Positions 1 to 10,272 of a DNA stretch of 64,000 bases are shown here, one piece after another (position 1 is the stretch's first letter; every line of letters begins with the position of its first letter). Under the pieces are notes generated by a model that had not been told where the DNA came from, did no database searches, and saw only the letters and a list, made by a program, of their open reading frames with translations. The stretch spans positions 124,001-188,000 of the forward strand of contig NZ_JYKZ01000004.1 of NCBI RefSeq assembly GCF_001043005.1. The letters run 5' to 3'. A program made the translations under genes and the position numbers. The DNA is from Pseudomonas psychrophila (GTDB lineage Bacteria; Pseudomonadota; Gammaproteobacteria; Pseudomonadales; Pseudomonadaceae).

Positions 1-1
1 C

Positions 2-2392
2 ATCGCCAAAGGTGAAGCGACTTCCCCACTGATCAGCAAAAAGCGCGCTGTAGAACTGCTTGGCACCATGCAAGGCGGCTACAACATCGTGACGCTGGTC
101 GAGATGCTGGATGACGCAGAGCTGGCACCGGTTGCCGCCGAGCAACTCAAGCACACCCTGTTGATGTTTGACGCCTTCCACGACGTCGCTGAAAAAGCCA
201 AGAACGGTAATCCCCACGCTAAAGCCGTGGTGCAATCCTGGGCTGACGGCGAGTGGTTCAAGAACCGCCCTGTACTGGCTGACAAAATCAGCCTGCGCGT
301 GTTCAAGGTAACCGGCGAAACCAACACCGATGACCTGTCGCCTGCACCGGACGCCTGGTCGCGCCCTGACATCCCGCTGCACGCCCTGGCCATGCTGAAA
401 ATGGCTCGCGACGGCATCGTACCGGACGTTCAAGGCTCCATCGGTCCGATGAAGCAAATCGAAGAAATGCGCAACGCGGGCTTCCCTATTGCCTACGTCG
501 GCGACGTGGTCGGTACCGGTTCGTCGCGTAAATCGGCCACCAACTCCGTACTGTGGTTCTTCGGCGACGACGTTCCTTACGTACCGAACAAGCGTGCCGG
601 TGGTTTCTGCTTCGGCAGCAAAATCGCTCCAATCTTCTACAACACCATGGAAGATGCTGGCGCACTGCCAATCGAGTTCGATGTTTCCAACATCAACATG
701 GGCGACGTGATCGACCTGTACCCGCACGCAGGCAAAGTCTGCAAGCACGGTACCGACGAAGTCATCACCACCTTCGAAATGAAGACCCCGGTTCTGTTGG
801 ACGAAGTCCGTGCTGGCGGCCGTATCCCCCTGATCATTGGCCGTGGCCTGACCGAGAAGGCTCGCGCCGAACTGGGCCTGGCTCCATCCGATCTGTTCAA
901 GAAGCCTGAAGCTCCTATTGAAAGCACCAAGGGTTTCACCCTGGCGCAAAAAATGGTCGGCAAGGCTTGCGGCGTGACTGGCGTTCGTCCAGGCACTTAC
1001 TGCGAACCGAAGATGACCACCGTAGGTTCTCAGGACACCACCGGTCCCATGACCCGTGACGAACTGAAAGACCTGGCGTGCCTGGGCTTCTCCGCTGATC
1101 TGGTAATGCAGTCCTTCTGCCATACCGCTGCTTATCCAAAGCCGATCGACGTGACCACCCACCACACCCTGCCAGACTTCATCATGACCCGCGGCGGCGT
1201 TTCCCTGCGTCCGGGCGACGGCATCATCCACAGCTGGCTGAACCGTATGCTGCTGCCGGATACCGTCGGCACCGGCGGCGACTCCCACACCCGCTTCCCG
1301 ATGGGCATTTCGTTCCCGGCCGGTTCCGGTCTGGTAGCGTTCGCCGCAGCCACTGGTGTAATGCCACTGGACATGCCGGAATCGATTCTGGTTCGTTTCA
1401 AAGGCGAAATGCAGCCGGGCATCACCCTGCGTGACCTGGTACACGCCATTCCTTACGTCGCAATCCAGAAAGGCCTGCTGACCGTAGAGAAGAAAGGCAA
1501 GATCAACGAATTCTCGGGTCGTATCCTGGAAATCGAAGGTCTGGACAACCTGAGCATCGAGCAAGCATTCGAACTGTCCGACGCTTCGGCAGAGCGTTCG
1601 GCTGCTGGCTGCACCATCAAGCTGTCCAAAGAGTCCATTACCGAATACCTGAACTCCAACATCACCCTGCTGCGCTGGATGATCGGTGAAGGTTACGGCG
1701 ATGCTCGTACCCTTGAGCGTCGCGCTCAAGCGATGGAAGCCTGGGTAGCCAACCCTGAGCTGATGGAAGCCGATGCTGACGCCGAATACGCTGAGATCAT
1801 CGAAATCGATCTGGCTGACATCAAGGAGCCTGTGCTCTGCGCGCCAAACGACCCTGATGACGCCCGCCTGCTGTCCACCGTTGCCGGTGAGAAGATCGAC
1901 GAAGTGTTCATCGGTTCGTGCATGACCAACATCGGCCACTTCCGCGCTGCGGGCAAGTTGCTGGACAAGGTCAAAGGCCAGCTGCCAACTCGTCTGTGGC
2001 TGTCGCCTCCGACCAAAATGGACGCGCACCAACTGACCGAAGAAGGCTACTACGGCATCTACGGCAAAGCTGGCGCACGCATGGAAATGCCGGGCTGCTC
2101 GTTGTGCATGGGTAACCAGGCACGCGTAGAACCGAACTCGACGGTTGTGTCGACTTCGACTCGTAACTTCCCGAACCGTCTGGGTGATGGCGCGAACGTT
2201 TACCTGGCTTCGGCTGAGTTGGCGTCGGTAGCCTCGATCCTGGGTCGCCTGCCTTCCGTTGAGGAATACATGGCCTACGCGGCTGAGATCAACACCATGG
2301 CAGCGGACGTATACCGCTACCTGAGCTTTGATCAGATCGCCGAATTCCGTGAAGCGGCTGCAAACGCCAATATCCCGGTTATTCAAGCGTAA
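2..2392 (+). CDS. acnB: Aconitate hydratase B, 3' part
   Basis: Bifunctional aconitase B, which interconverts citrate and isocitrate in the TCA cycle and also dehydrates 2-methylisocitrate. The open frame runs in from the left edge without a start (it opens with [20 protein letters not shown]), so about 70 N-terminal residues are outside the window. About 796 residues are visible. The swivel domain appears early, with [20 protein letters not shown]. The 4Fe-4S cysteines lie late, one in [11 protein letters not shown] and two in [11 protein letters not shown]. The frame ends in NANIPVIQA and is followed directly by a strong terminator, so acnB looks like the last gene of its transcript. Identification is secure from AcnB-specific domain order. 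Confidence 0.97.
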   Translation: MAKGEATSPLISKKRAVELLGTMQGGYNIVTLVEMLDDAELAPVAAEQLKHTLLMFDAFHDVAEKAKNGNPHAKAVVQSWADGEWFKNRPVLADKISLRVFKVTGETNTDDLSPAPDAWSRPDIPLHALAMLKMARDGIVPDVQGSIGPMKQIEEMRNAGFPIAYVGDVVGTGSSRKSATNSVLWFFGDDVPYVPNKRAGGFCFGSKIAPIFYNTMEDAGALPIEFDVSNINMGDVIDLYPHAGKVCKHGTDEVITTFEMKTPVLLDEVRAGGRIPLIIGRGLTEKARAELGLAPSDLFKKPEAPIESTKGFTLAQKMVGKACGVTGVRPGTYCEPKMTTVGSQDTTGPMTRDELKDLACLGFSADLVMQSFCHTAAYPKPIDVTTHHTLPDFIMTRGGVSLRPGDGIIHSWLNRMLLPDTVGTGGDSHTRFPMGISFPAGSGLVAFAAATGVMPLDMPESILVRFKGEMQPGITLRDLVHAIPYVAIQKGLLTVEKKGKINEFSGRILEIEGLDNLSIEQAFELSDASAERSAAGCTIKLSKESITEYLNSNITLLRWMIGEGYGDARTLERRAQAMEAWVANPELMEADADAEYAEIIEIDLADIKEPVLCAPNDPDDARLLSTVAGEKIDEVFIGSCMTNIGHFRAAGKLLDKVKGQLPTRLWLSPPTKMDAHQLTEEGYYGIYGKAGARMEMPGCSLCMGNQARVEPNSTVVSTSTRNFPNRLGDGANVYLASAELASVASILGRLPSVEEYMAYAAEINTMAADVYRYLSFDQIAEFREAAANANIPVIQA

Positions 2393-2406
2393 GTTGATGC
2401 AGTAAC

Positions 2407-2444
2407 GAAAAAGCCCCGGCTCTCACAAGAGCCGGGGCTTTTTC
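2407..2444 (+). terminator. Rho-independent terminator after acnB
   Basis: A perfect 17-bp inverted repeat (GAAAAAGCCCCGGCTCT, 4-nt loop CACA, then its complement) ends in a T run. It lies 15 bp after the acnB stop. Because the A and T tracts flank both sides it can also stop transcription arriving on the minus strand from the AI-2E family gene. Confidence 0.93.
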
Positions 2445-2463
2445 ATGTTCGCGATTCGGTTAT

Positions 2464-3534
2464 TTATAGAAGTGGAGCCACCACTTGCTGCTCTCTCGGC
2501 CAGGCATCAAGTACGGCCTTGAACAGCGTCGCCAGCGGGATTGCAAAAAACACCCCCCAGAAACCCCACAACCCGCCAAACAACAGCACGGCACAAATGA
2601 TTGCCACCGGGTGCAGGCTCACAGCCTCAGAGAACAGCAGCGGTACCAGCACGTTACCGTCCAGGGTCTGGATGATCCCGTAGACCGCCATCAGGTAGAT
2701 AAACTGGTCGCTCCAGCCCCACTGGAACAACGCGATCAACAGCACCGGTACCGTCACCACCACGGCTCCCACATAGGGCACCACCACCGAAATCCCCACT
2801 AGCAGCGCCAGCAAAGCCGAGTAGTTAAGATCCATGGCGACAAATGCGATGTAAGTCACGCCGCCGCAAATAATGATCTCGATGACTTTGCCGCGAATGT
2901 AGTTGGCGATCTGGCGGTTCATTTCCTCGGCCACACGGGTAATCAATGCCCGTTCACGGGGCAGGTAACCGCGCACCCAACGCCCAATCAGCGCCCGGTC
3001 CTTGAGAAAGAAAAACACCAGAATCGGTACCAGCACCAGATAAATCATGATGTTGACCAACAACGGCAAACTGGACAGCGAAAAGGTCAACGCCAGTTGC
3101 CCGAACTTGCCGATTTCACCCCGCGCCACTTCAATGGCTTGCAGCACTTGCTCATCCGACACCAGGTGCGGGTAACGCTCTGGCAACAGCAACAACAGCG
3201 ACTGCCATTTTGCGAGCATGCCCGGCAGCTCATTGAACAGCGTGATCAGTTGATGCCACAGCAATGGCACCACCACCACAAGAAATACCAGCAACAACCC
3301 CATGAACAGTGCAAACACCAGCCCGACCGCTGCGGCGGCCGGCACTCGCAGGCGCTCCAGAGCAACCACCAGGCCCTGCATCAGATACGCCAGCACCATG
3401 CCCGCCAACACGGGCGCCAACATGCCGCCCAATGTCAGCACAGCGGTAAATGCCAGCACCAACAAAACCGCCAGTACCACCGCTTCTTCATCAGAGAAAT
3501 AGCGCTGCACCCAACCGCGTAAAACCTTGAACAT
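2464..3534 (-). CDS. AI-2E family transporter (PerM/YdiK-like)
   Basis: A 356-residue polytopic inner-membrane protein of the AI-2E/PerM permease family. Members export autoinducer-2 or act as Na+/H+ antiporters, and the substrate here is unknown. Visible are clustered hydrophobic segments near residues 15-45, 60-90, 150-180 and several between 210 and 340. The family-typical stretch is IYLVLVPILVFFFLKDRALI, followed by the conserved C-terminal bundle containing DGNVLVPLLFSEAV. It is a single gene, convergent with acnB across a shared terminator and separated from tusA by a REP pair. Confidence 0.9.
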   Translation of the reverse strand: MFKVLRGWVQRYFSDEEAVVLAVLLVLAFTAVLTLGGMLAPVLAGMVLAYLMQGLVVALERLRVPAAAAVGLVFALFMGLLLVFLVVVVPLLWHQLITLFNELPGMLAKWQSLLLLLPERYPHLVSDEQVLQAIEVARGEIGKFGQLALTFSLSSLPLLVNIMIYLVLVPILVFFFLKDRALIGRWVRGYLPRERALITRVAEEMNRQIANYIRGKVIEIIICGGVTYIAFVAMDLNYSALLALLVGISVVVPYVGAVVVTVPVLLIALFQWGWSDQFIYLMAVYGIIQTLDGNVLVPLLFSEAVSLHPVAIICAVLLFGGLWGFWGVFFAIPLATLFKAVLDAWPREQQVVAPLL

Positions 3535-3564
3535 CGATATTCCTTAGAAAAAAGTGCAGTGCTT

Positions 3565-3638
3565 CTGTGGGAGCGAGCCTGCTCGCGAAGATCTTGATAC
3601 TTATTGCGATTCTTTCACGAGCAGATTCGCTCCCACAG
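3565..3638. repeat. Inverted pair of REP elements
   Basis: CTGTGGGAGCGAGCCTGCTC at the left is mirrored by GAGCAGATTCGCTCCCACAG at the right, with about 25 bp between them. This is the common Pseudomonas REP palindrome in head-to-head pairing. It lies between tusA and the AI-2E family gene, both on the minus strand. Confidence 0.85.
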
Positions 3639-3654
3639 TGAGGTCAAGCAAGAC

Positions 3655-3894
3655 TCAAGCCTTGCGTAACCAGTAGCGATAAGTGCCCGCATTGTCTTCT
3701 TCATGCAGCAACTCATGCCCTGCCAAGCGTGCGAAGGTACGAAAGTCACGTTGTGAACCCGCATCCGTGGCGATCACCTTGAGGACCTGACCACTGCTCA
3801 TCTTGTTCAACGCCATCTTGGCCTTGAGCAGTGGCAACGGACAGTTAAGGCCCGCTGCATCCAGTTCGGTATCGTGGGCCAACGCATCAGTCAT
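3655..3894 (-). CDS. tusA: Sulfur carrier protein TusA (sulfurtransferase)
   Basis: A 79-residue TusA/SirA-family sulfur carrier that receives persulfide from cysteine desulfurase and passes it on for tRNA thiolation and other sulfur pathways. The catalytic Cys lies in the signature AGLNCPLPLLKAK near residue 18, followed by GQVLKVIATDAGSQRDF, typical of the family. An upstream in-frame ATG exists, but GGAG sits 9 nt before the ATG chosen here (MTDALAHDTELD), and the resulting length fits Pseudomonas TusA. Confidence 0.94.
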   Translation of the reverse strand: MTDALAHDTELDAAGLNCPLPLLKAKMALNKMSSGQVLKVIATDAGSQRDFRTFARLAGHELLHEEDNAGTYRYWLRKA

Positions 3895-4013
3895 TACGTA
3901 CATCTCCAGAGATGGCATTTTTATGCCGGCTAGAATACCCCAAGCAGACCCGCCACTGGTCGCCAGCCGAGTGTCCAGCTACAGTAAGCGCTTTACCGAC
4001 TAGAGCTCTGTGA

Positions 4014-5444
4014 ATGACTTTTCTGCGCCCTACCCTGTTGACGCTCGCTTGCCTGCTCGCCTCGCCGAGCTTCGCCGACGATTTACCGTCCCTGGGTGAC
4101 GCCAGTTCGTCCATCGTCTCTCCACAACAAGAGTACCAACTGGGCCGCGCCTGGTTGAGCATGCTGCGCAGCCAGGTGTCGCAACTCAACGACCCGCAGC
4201 TTAAGGATTACGTCGAAACCAGCGTCTACAAACTGGTCGAAACCAGCCAGGTACAGGACCGCCGACTGGAATTCATCCTGATCAACAGCCCGCAACTCAA
4301 CGCCTTCGCCGCTCCCGGCGGTATCATCGGGGTCAACGGCGGCCTGTTCCTCAACGCCCAGACCGAGGGCGAATACGCTTCGGTAATGGCTCACGAACTG
4401 GCTCACTTGTCCCAACGCCACTTCGCTCGTGGCGTAGAGGCGCAGCAGCGCATGCAACTGCCGATGATGGCTGCACTGCTCGCAGGAATCATCGTTGCGG
4501 CTTCTGGCGCGGGCGACGCCGGCATTGCTGCTATCGCAGGGACACAGGCCGCAGCCATGCAAGAACAGCGGCGCTTTTCGCGACAGAATGAGCAGGAGGC
4601 TGACCGGATCGGCATTCTCAACCTGGAGAAAGCAGGCTATGACCCGCGCTCCATGCCCACCATGTTCGAGCGCCTGATGCGCCAATATCGCTTTGACGGT
4701 CGGCCACCCGAGTTTTTGCTGACTCACCCGGTCACTGAATCGCGTATTGCCGACACCCGCAACCGCGCCGAACAGGCCCGAGTGGGCGGCACCGAAGACA
4801 GCTTGCGCTATCAACTGATCCGCGCCCGAGTGCAGCTCAACTACGAAGAAACCCCTGGCCTGGCTGCCAAGCGCTTTCGCCAGCAGTTGGATGAGAACCC
4901 GAAAAACGACGTAGCCCGTTATGGTCTGGCGATTGCCTACATGAAAGGCAGCCAGTTCAACGAAGCCCGCGACACGCTCAAGCCGTTACTGGAAAAGTCG
5001 CCGAACGACATCACCTACAACCTGGCGCAAATCGAGCTGGACATGGACAGCAATCGCCTGGCCGAAGCCCAACAGCGAATCGACAGAATGCGCACCCTGT
5101 ATCCGGGCAACTACCCGCTCAATCAGGCGCGAGTCGACCTGCTGCTCAAGCAAAACAAACCCAAAGAAGCCGACAAAGCGCTTGAGGCCCTGCTCAAGAG
5201 TCGTCCCGACGACCCGGATGTCTGGTACTCGGTTGCAGAGACCCGAGGCTTGTCTGGCAACATCATCGGCCTGCATCAAGCCCGTGCGGAGTACTTTGCG
5301 CTGGTGGGTGACTACCGTCAGGCCATCCAGCAACTGGACTTTGCCCAGAAGCTCACCAACAACTTCCAGCTGTCAGCACGACTGGATGCCCGCAAGCGGG
5401 AATTGATGGATCAGGAGCGGGCGCTCAAAGAGATGATGAACTGA
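4014..5444 (+). CDS. Periplasmic M48 metalloprotease with TPR tail (BepA-like)
   Basis: A 476-residue protein. Residues 1-21 form a Sec signal peptide (MTFLRPTLLTLACLLASPSFA). The zinc motif HELAH is at residues 127-131 and the downstream glutamate ligand is in NEQEADRIG. A C-terminal TPR array from about residue 280 holds repeats such as RYGLAIAYMKGSQFNEARDTL. BepA-type proteases work in the periplasm on outer-membrane protein and LptD assembly quality control. The order of signal peptide, M48 domain and TPRs matches BepA/YfgC. The gene is transcribed away from tusA and ends before a palindromic element. Confidence 0.9.
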   Translation: MTFLRPTLLTLACLLASPSFADDLPSLGDASSSIVSPQQEYQLGRAWLSMLRSQVSQLNDPQLKDYVETSVYKLVETSQVQDRRLEFILINSPQLNAFAAPGGIIGVNGGLFLNAQTEGEYASVMAHELAHLSQRHFARGVEAQQRMQLPMMAALLAGIIVAASGAGDAGIAAIAGTQAAAMQEQRRFSRQNEQEADRIGILNLEKAGYDPRSMPTMFERLMRQYRFDGRPPEFLLTHPVTESRIADTRNRAEQARVGGTEDSLRYQLIRARVQLNYEETPGLAAKRFRQQLDENPKNDVARYGLAIAYMKGSQFNEARDTLKPLLEKSPNDITYNLAQIELDMDSNRLAEAQQRIDRMRTLYPGNYPLNQARVDLLLKQNKPKEADKALEALLKSRPDDPDVWYSVAETRGLSGNIIGLHQARAEYFALVGDYRQAIQQLDFAQKLTNNFQLSARLDARKRELMDQERALKEMMN

Positions 5445-5512
5445 CCCCAAGAGCAAAATCCCGCAGGGAGAGGGAGCTGATTGTCGGTGATATCCAGTCA
5501 GTGTGCGGTCAG

Positions 5513-5544
5513 TCCCCTAACCCTCTGGGAGAGGGTTAGGGGGA
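5513..5544. repeat. Palindromic intergenic repeat
   Basis: TCCCCTAACCCTCT is followed almost at once by AGAGGGTTAGGGGGA, a near-perfect hairpin with a 3-nt loop. It lies between the convergent BepA-like gene and nadA. The CCCTAACCCTC...GAGGGTTAGGG form recurs in many Pseudomonas intergenic regions. It may slow or end transcription from both sides, but it has no T run. Confidence 0.7.
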
Positions 5545-5574
5545 GGGTGAGGGCCCAAACAACAACTCGATCTA

Positions 5575-6633
5575 TCAGGCATTCCCCGCCAGCTTCAAAC
5601 GCGCAGCCTGGGTGAAATCCAGCATGCGTTTGAGCGGGCGAATGGCGTGGGGCACCAGTGCCGGGTCGACGAAAATTTCGTTGGTCCCCTTTTGTAAACA
5701 CTCCAGCGTACGCTCCAGAGTGTTCATGGCCATCCACGGGCAATGGGCGCAGCTACGGCACGCCGCACCGTTACCCGCTGTCGGCGCCTCGATAAAGACC
5801 TTGTCCGGGCACAGCTGCTGCATTTTGTAGAAAATGCCGCGGTCTGTGGCCACGATAAAGGTCTTGTTCGGGAGGTTTTGCGCCGCGGCGATCAGTTGAC
5901 TGGTGGAACCCACCGCGTCAGCCAAATCGATCACCGACTCCGGCGACTCAGGGTGAACCAGAATCGCCGCGTCCGGATACAACGCCTTCATGTCTTCAAG
6001 CTGCTTGGACTTGAACTCTTCGTGCACGATGCAGGCACCGTCCCACAACAGCATGTCGGCACCGGTCTGGCGCTGGATGTAACGGCCCAGATGCTTGTCC
6101 GGCCCCCAGATAATGGTTTCGCCGTTATCCATCAGGCTTTCGACGATTTCCAGCGCGCAGCTTGAGGTCACCACCCAGTCAGCCCGGGCCTTGACCGCCG
6201 CCGAGGTGTTGGCATACACCACCACCGTGCGCTCGGGGTGCTTGTCGCAAAACGCCGAGAACTCTTCAACCGGGCAGCCCAGATCAAGAGAACAGGTGGC
6301 CTCCAACGTCGGCATGAGCACGCGTTTTTCAGGGGTCAGGATTTTCGCCGTCTCGCCCATAAAGCGCACACCGGCCACCAGAATGGTTTTGGCCGGGTGG
6401 GCCGCGCCAAAGCGGGCCATCTCAAGGGAGTCGGACACACAGCCACCGGTTTCTTCGGCCAGGGCCTGAATCACCGGATCACAGTAGAAATGCGCCACCA
6501 GCACCGCGTCACGGGCTTTAAGCTCAGCCGCGATCTGCGCACGCAGGCTGAGGGATTGTGCCTCAGTCAACGGTTTTGGCTGCTTGGCATCAAGGTGGGC
6601 TTGAACCAGAAGTCGTTCAGAAATTTGCGTCAT
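5575..6633 (-). CDS. nadA: Quinolinate synthase
   Basis: NadA condenses iminoaspartate with dihydroxyacetone phosphate to give quinolinate for NAD synthesis, and is a cytosolic 4Fe-4S enzyme. The frame encodes 352 residues from [15 protein letters not shown]. The open frame extends 39 codons further upstream, but that extension is not NadA-like. The conserved iron-sulfur cysteines are in [18 protein letters not shown] and [13 protein letters not shown]. The [17 protein letters not shown] segment holds substrate-binding residues. The gene is monocistronic. Its promoter must lie in the 6634-6832 gap after the tad operon. Confidence 0.96.
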   Translation of the reverse strand: MTQISERLLVQAHLDAKQPKPLTEAQSLSLRAQIAAELKARDAVLVAHFYCDPVIQALAEETGGCVSDSLEMARFGAAHPAKTILVAGVRFMGETAKILTPEKRVLMPTLEATCSLDLGCPVEEFSAFCDKHPERTVVVYANTSAAVKARADWVVTSSCALEIVESLMDNGETIIWGPDKHLGRYIQRQTGADMLLWDGACIVHEEFKSKQLEDMKALYPDAAILVHPESPESVIDLADAVGSTSQLIAAAQNLPNKTFIVATDRGIFYKMQQLCPDKVFIEAPTAGNGAACRSCAHCPWMAMNTLERTLECLQKGTNEIFVDPALVPHAIRPLKRMLDFTQAARLKLAGNA

Positions 6634-6832
6634 GTTCGCAAGACCTGCAAGCGCGTTGCGCGAAAGTCGAGTGTACCACCAGCTCCGGACCGTCAAGTCC
6701 CGCTGGGAGAATGTGTGTATCAGGCACGGACAAGCACTGAAGCGCGACAAGGCTACAGAATATCCTTGGGATTCAAAAGTTTAATGTTGCTCTTGCGACG
6801 GCGGGCGGGTGATCGGCAGTTTATTGGGGGAA

Positions 6833-6853
6833 AGGGGCGCTGCGTGCGCCCCT
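6833..6853 (-). terminator. Hairpin just after tadC
   Basis: AGGGGCGC, loop TGCGT, GCGCCCCT forms an 8-bp perfect stem immediately past the tadC stop. Read on the minus strand it is followed by only three T residues and then C, so it is a weak intrinsic terminator at best. It is the only candidate for the end of the tad operon. Confidence 0.5.
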
Positions 6854-6856
6854 CAC

Positions 6857-7825
6857 TTAGATCTTCCCGAAGACCTTGAACACACTAATGATCGCCGGAC
6901 CGATGGCCACCAGGAAAAAACTTGGCCACAGACAAAAGATCAGTGGAAACACCAGTTTGGTACCGACTTTGGCCGCTTTCTCCTCGGCCATTTGCGTACG
7001 CCGGTCGCGAAACTCTTCGGCATAAATCCGCAAGGTGGTCCCCACACTGGTACCAAAGCGAATGCTCTGCGCCAGCAAACTCACCAGTCCGCGTATGTCT
7101 TCCAGCCCGGTACGCTCGGCCAGGTGCTTGAGGGCCTCGGTACTGGGAACACCCGCACGCACCTCGGCGTTCACCAACGCAAGCTCCAGGGCCAGATCAG
7201 GCTGGCTGACCGCCATTTCCTCGGCGACCCGCTCGATAGCCTGGGGCAAGGCGAGCCCTGATTCCACGCACACCACCATCAGGTCCAGGGCATCTGGAAA
7301 GGCAATCAGCAGACGCGACATCCTCGCCTCCTTGCGGGCGCCGACATAGACCGCCGGGGCCAGCCACCCCACACCCAGCACCACCACTAACAACCCGACC
7401 CCCAACAGCAGCGACAGGTTGGGAATAAACGGCAGCGCCATAAGCGTAATCCCCACCAGCAACAGTGGCAGTAACAGTCGGATCGCCCAGTACACCTGCA
7501 CCGCCGACGGCGATCGGTAACCGGCATGGGTCAGCAAACTCCGGGTGGCCGAAGATTGACCCGGCTCACCGCTGTTAAAACGCTGACCGACCTGTTCCAG
7601 CATCATCTGCAGGTTGCTCGGCGGTGCCCGCAGGTCGACGCCGTGACCACGCTTGATCAACATCAGTCGACGCTGCACAGGGCTTTGCAACCCCTTGACC
7701 AGTATCGCCAGGGTGGCCACCACCAGCACCACACTCAGACCGATCAGCGCGGCAAACAACAACCGGGTCAGTTGCTCATCACCCACCGCCCGATTGATCA
7801 GACCCAATAAATAGTTCATGCCCAT
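6857..7825 (-). CDS. tadC: Tad pilus inner-membrane platform protein TadC
   Basis: A 322-residue type II secretion F-domain protein, one of the two polytopic platform proteins of the Tad/Flp pilus machine. The N-terminal membrane segment is near residues 20-45 and a TM pair near 125-160 (LLLPLLLVGITLMALPFIPN). The T2SF cytoplasmic domain with DALDLMVVCVESGLALPQAI follows, and a last TM lies near 295-318. It is the last gene of the operon, 21 nt after tadB. TadC normally pairs with TadB to transmit TadA ATPase motion to pilin. Confidence 0.92.
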   Translation of the reverse strand: MGMNYLLGLINRAVGDEQLTRLLFAALIGLSVVLVVATLAILVKGLQSPVQRRLMLIKRGHGVDLRAPPSNLQMMLEQVGQRFNSGEPGQSSATRSLLTHAGYRSPSAVQVYWAIRLLLPLLLVGITLMALPFIPNLSLLLGVGLLVVVLGVGWLAPAVYVGARKEARMSRLLIAFPDALDLMVVCVESGLALPQAIERVAEEMAVSQPDLALELALVNAEVRAGVPSTEALKHLAERTGLEDIRGLVSLLAQSIRFGTSVGTTLRIYAEEFRDRRTQMAEEKAAKVGTKLVFPLIFCLWPSFFLVAIGPAIISVFKVFGKI

Positions 7826-7846
7826 ACCCTCCGGGTTACCCCGTGT

Positions 7847-8833
7847 TCAAACCTGAATCCGGATGATTTTGCGAATCCAGAAAATACCGATCAGCATGGC
7901 CACAAAAGCCCCCATGATCAGCTTCTGCCCCAAGGGCTCCTTGAACAGCAAAGGCATGTAAGTCGGGCTTGAAATCAAGATGGCCACCGCCAGTACAAAG
8001 GGCATCGACACCAGGATCCAGCCGGACATCCGCCCCTCGGCCGAAAGGGTCTTGACCTTGCGATGAAAGCGAAAGCGTCCGCGGATCAGGCTACTCAAAC
8101 GGGTCAGCACTTCAGTCAGGTTGCCACCGGTTTCGCGGTGGATCAGCACCGTGGTCACCAGCATCATCACCGTCATACTGGGCACACGTTCCAGCAGGCC
8201 CAGCATGGCCCGACGCACATCATTGCCATAGTTGATATCGGCAAAAGCCAGACCAAACTCGTAAGCCACCGGCCCGTGATGTTCATCAGCAACCAGTTGC
8301 AGGGTTTCGTTGAACGGATGGCCGGCACGCAGGGCGCGGCACATGGCATCCAGGGCATCGGGCAAACCCTCCTCAAACTGGGCGAAGCGCTGGGTGCGAT
8401 CGTGGGAAATCTTCCACACAGGCAACCAGAAACTGACAAGTGCAGCCGGTACCGCCACCCACCACAGTTGCAGGAACGACCACAGCACAAGCCCCACCGC
8501 TGTCGCCAGCACCAGCCCCAGCAACAGGACCCGATAAGCCCGATACTCATGACCGGCCTGCTCGATCATCTGGGCCAGGGTTTCCATCATCGGCAACTGC
8601 TCCAGGCGAGCCTCGAGCGGCGGCAGGCGACGCAGGTATTTCTGGCGCAGTATCGACTGCATGTTGGGCAAGTTATTGGCCCGCTCCAGCAAGTTAAGAC
8701 GGCCACGAATGCGCTTGCGCACCTGGTTGGCCTCACCGAACACCGGAATCGTCAGCCCCTGACTGAGCAGGAACATGGCAGAGAACACCATGCCCAGAAA
8801 CGCCAGGATAAATTCACCAGGAATCTGGTTCAT
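7847..8833 (-). CDS. tadB: Tad pilus inner-membrane platform protein TadB
   Basis: A 328-residue T2SF-domain protein. The start (MNQIPGEFILAFLGMVFSAM) sits two bases beyond the tadA stop, with a GGAGGGG ribosome site inside the end of tadA. An in-frame ATG 18 bases earlier is too close to that site. There is one N-terminal TM, a central TM pair around residues 105-145, the F domain with EEGLPDALDAMCRALRAGHP, and C-terminal TMs. The tight junction with tadA suggests coupled translation of the motor and platform. Confidence 0.92.
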   Translation of the reverse strand: MNQIPGEFILAFLGMVFSAMFLLSQGLTIPVFGEANQVRKRIRGRLNLLERANNLPNMQSILRQKYLRRLPPLEARLEQLPMMETLAQMIEQAGHEYRAYRVLLLGLVLATAVGLVLWSFLQLWWVAVPAALVSFWLPVWKISHDRTQRFAQFEEGLPDALDAMCRALRAGHPFNETLQLVADEHHGPVAYEFGLAFADINYGNDVRRAMLGLLERVPSMTVMMLVTTVLIHRETGGNLTEVLTRLSSLIRGRFRFHRKVKTLSAEGRMSGWILVSMPFVLAVAILISSPTYMPLLFKEPLGQKLIMGAFVAMLIGIFWIRKIIRIQV

Positions 8834-8835
8834 CG

Positions 8836-10269
8836 CTACCCCTCCATCCATTCCGGCCGGAACAGGCTGAGCGGCAGCTCAATACCCCGTTTGGCCAGCA
8901 CATCACGAAATGCCGGCACCATACCGGTTGAGCGAAACTCGCCCAGAACCTCCCCTTTCTCACCCATGCCATTGCGCACAAAAGCGAAGATCTCGGTCAT
9001 GGTGATGACATCACCTTCCATGCCATTGATCTCCTGGACGCTGACCAAACGCCGCGTACCGTCCTCCTGACGCTCCAACTGGATAACCACGCCGATGGCC
9101 GAGGCAATTTGCTGACGCATGGCCTTGATCGGAAACGTAGCTCCGCTCATGGACACCATATTCTCGATCCGCCCCAATGCATCGCGGGCAGTGTTGGCGT
9201 GAATGGTGGTCAATGAACCATCGTGACCCGTGTTCATTGCCGTCAACATATCCAGCGCCTCGGCGCCACGCACTTCACCGATCACGATGCGATCCGGGCG
9301 CATCCGCAGACTGTTGCGCACCAGTTCACGCTGGCCCACCTCGCCACGGCCCTCGATATTGGCCGGGCGGGTTTCCAGGCGCACCACGTGAGGTTGCTGC
9401 AATTGCAGTTCGGCGGAGTCTTCGATGGTGACGATCCGCTCGTTGTGCGGGATAAAGCTGGACAGCACATTGAGCATGGTGGTCTTGCCGCTGCCCGTAC
9501 CGCCGGAGATCAGCACATTGAGCCGCCCGCGCACGATTGCCTTGAGCATCAGGGCGATCGCCGGCGTAAGGGTGCCCATCCGCACCAGGCTTTGGGTATT
9601 GAGCAAATCCACGGCAAAGCGACGGATCGACATGCTCGGCCCGTCGATGGCCAGCGGCGGGATGATCGCGTTGACCCGCGAGCCGTCCTTGAGCCGTGCG
9701 TCCACCAGCGGCGAGGACTCATCGATGCGGCGTCCCAGACTGGACACGATCCGGTCGATGATATTGAGCAAATGCTGATCATCGCGAAAGCGCACATCGG
9801 TTCTCTGCAACTTGCCAAAGCGCTCCACGTACACCGAGTTGAATCCATTGACCAGAATGTCGGACACGCTGTTGTCACCCAGCAACGGCTCAAGCGGCCC
9901 GAGCCCCAGTACCTCGTCGGTGATCTGCTTGATAATCAACTGGCGGCTGCTGGCACTGACCGGCGCCGAGTACTCGTCCAGCAGACGCAGGCTGATTTCG
10001 CGGATCTGGCGTCCGGCGTCGGCCAGCTCCAGAGTATCGAGCAAGGACAGGTCCATGACCTTGAGCAACTGCTGATAGATCTTCTCCCGCCACTCGGCCT
10101 CCATGGAGCTGAGCTTGGTTCGGGTTTCATAGACGACATCCGGCGCACTGGCTTCCCACGCCATCATGACACTGGAGCAATCGGCACCCTCGATGGGGAT
10201 TACCAGGGCATCTGCCGGAGCCGGTTGGCCGGCTTGCTGACGCAGGCGGTTACGAAAGTCGCTGAGCAT
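8836..10269 (-). CDS. tadA: Tad pilus secretion ATPase TadA (CpaF)
   Basis: A 477-residue type II/IV secretion ATPase that powers Flp pilus assembly. The Walker A motif is [13 protein letters not shown], the Asp box is [20 protein letters not shown], Walker B is [17 protein letters not shown] and the His box is [18 protein letters not shown]. All motifs are intact, so the ATPase should be active. The N-terminal about 100 residues are variable, as in CpaF. It lies 3 nt after tadZ. Confidence 0.95.
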   Translation of the reverse strand: MLSDFRNRLRQQAGQPAPADALVIPIEGADCSSVMMAWEASAPDVVYETRTKLSSMEAEWREKIYQQLLKVMDLSLLDTLELADAGRQIREISLRLLDEYSAPVSASSRQLIIKQITDEVLGLGPLEPLLGDNSVSDILVNGFNSVYVERFGKLQRTDVRFRDDQHLLNIIDRIVSSLGRRIDESSPLVDARLKDGSRVNAIIPPLAIDGPSMSIRRFAVDLLNTQSLVRMGTLTPAIALMLKAIVRGRLNVLISGGTGSGKTTMLNVLSSFIPHNERIVTIEDSAELQLQQPHVVRLETRPANIEGRGEVGQRELVRNSLRMRPDRIVIGEVRGAEALDMLTAMNTGHDGSLTTIHANTARDALGRIENMVSMSGATFPIKAMRQQIASAIGVVIQLERQEDGTRRLVSVQEINGMEGDVITMTEIFAFVRNGMGEKGEVLGEFRSTGMVPAFRDVLAKRGIELPLSLFRPEWMEG

Positions 10270-10272
10270 GGC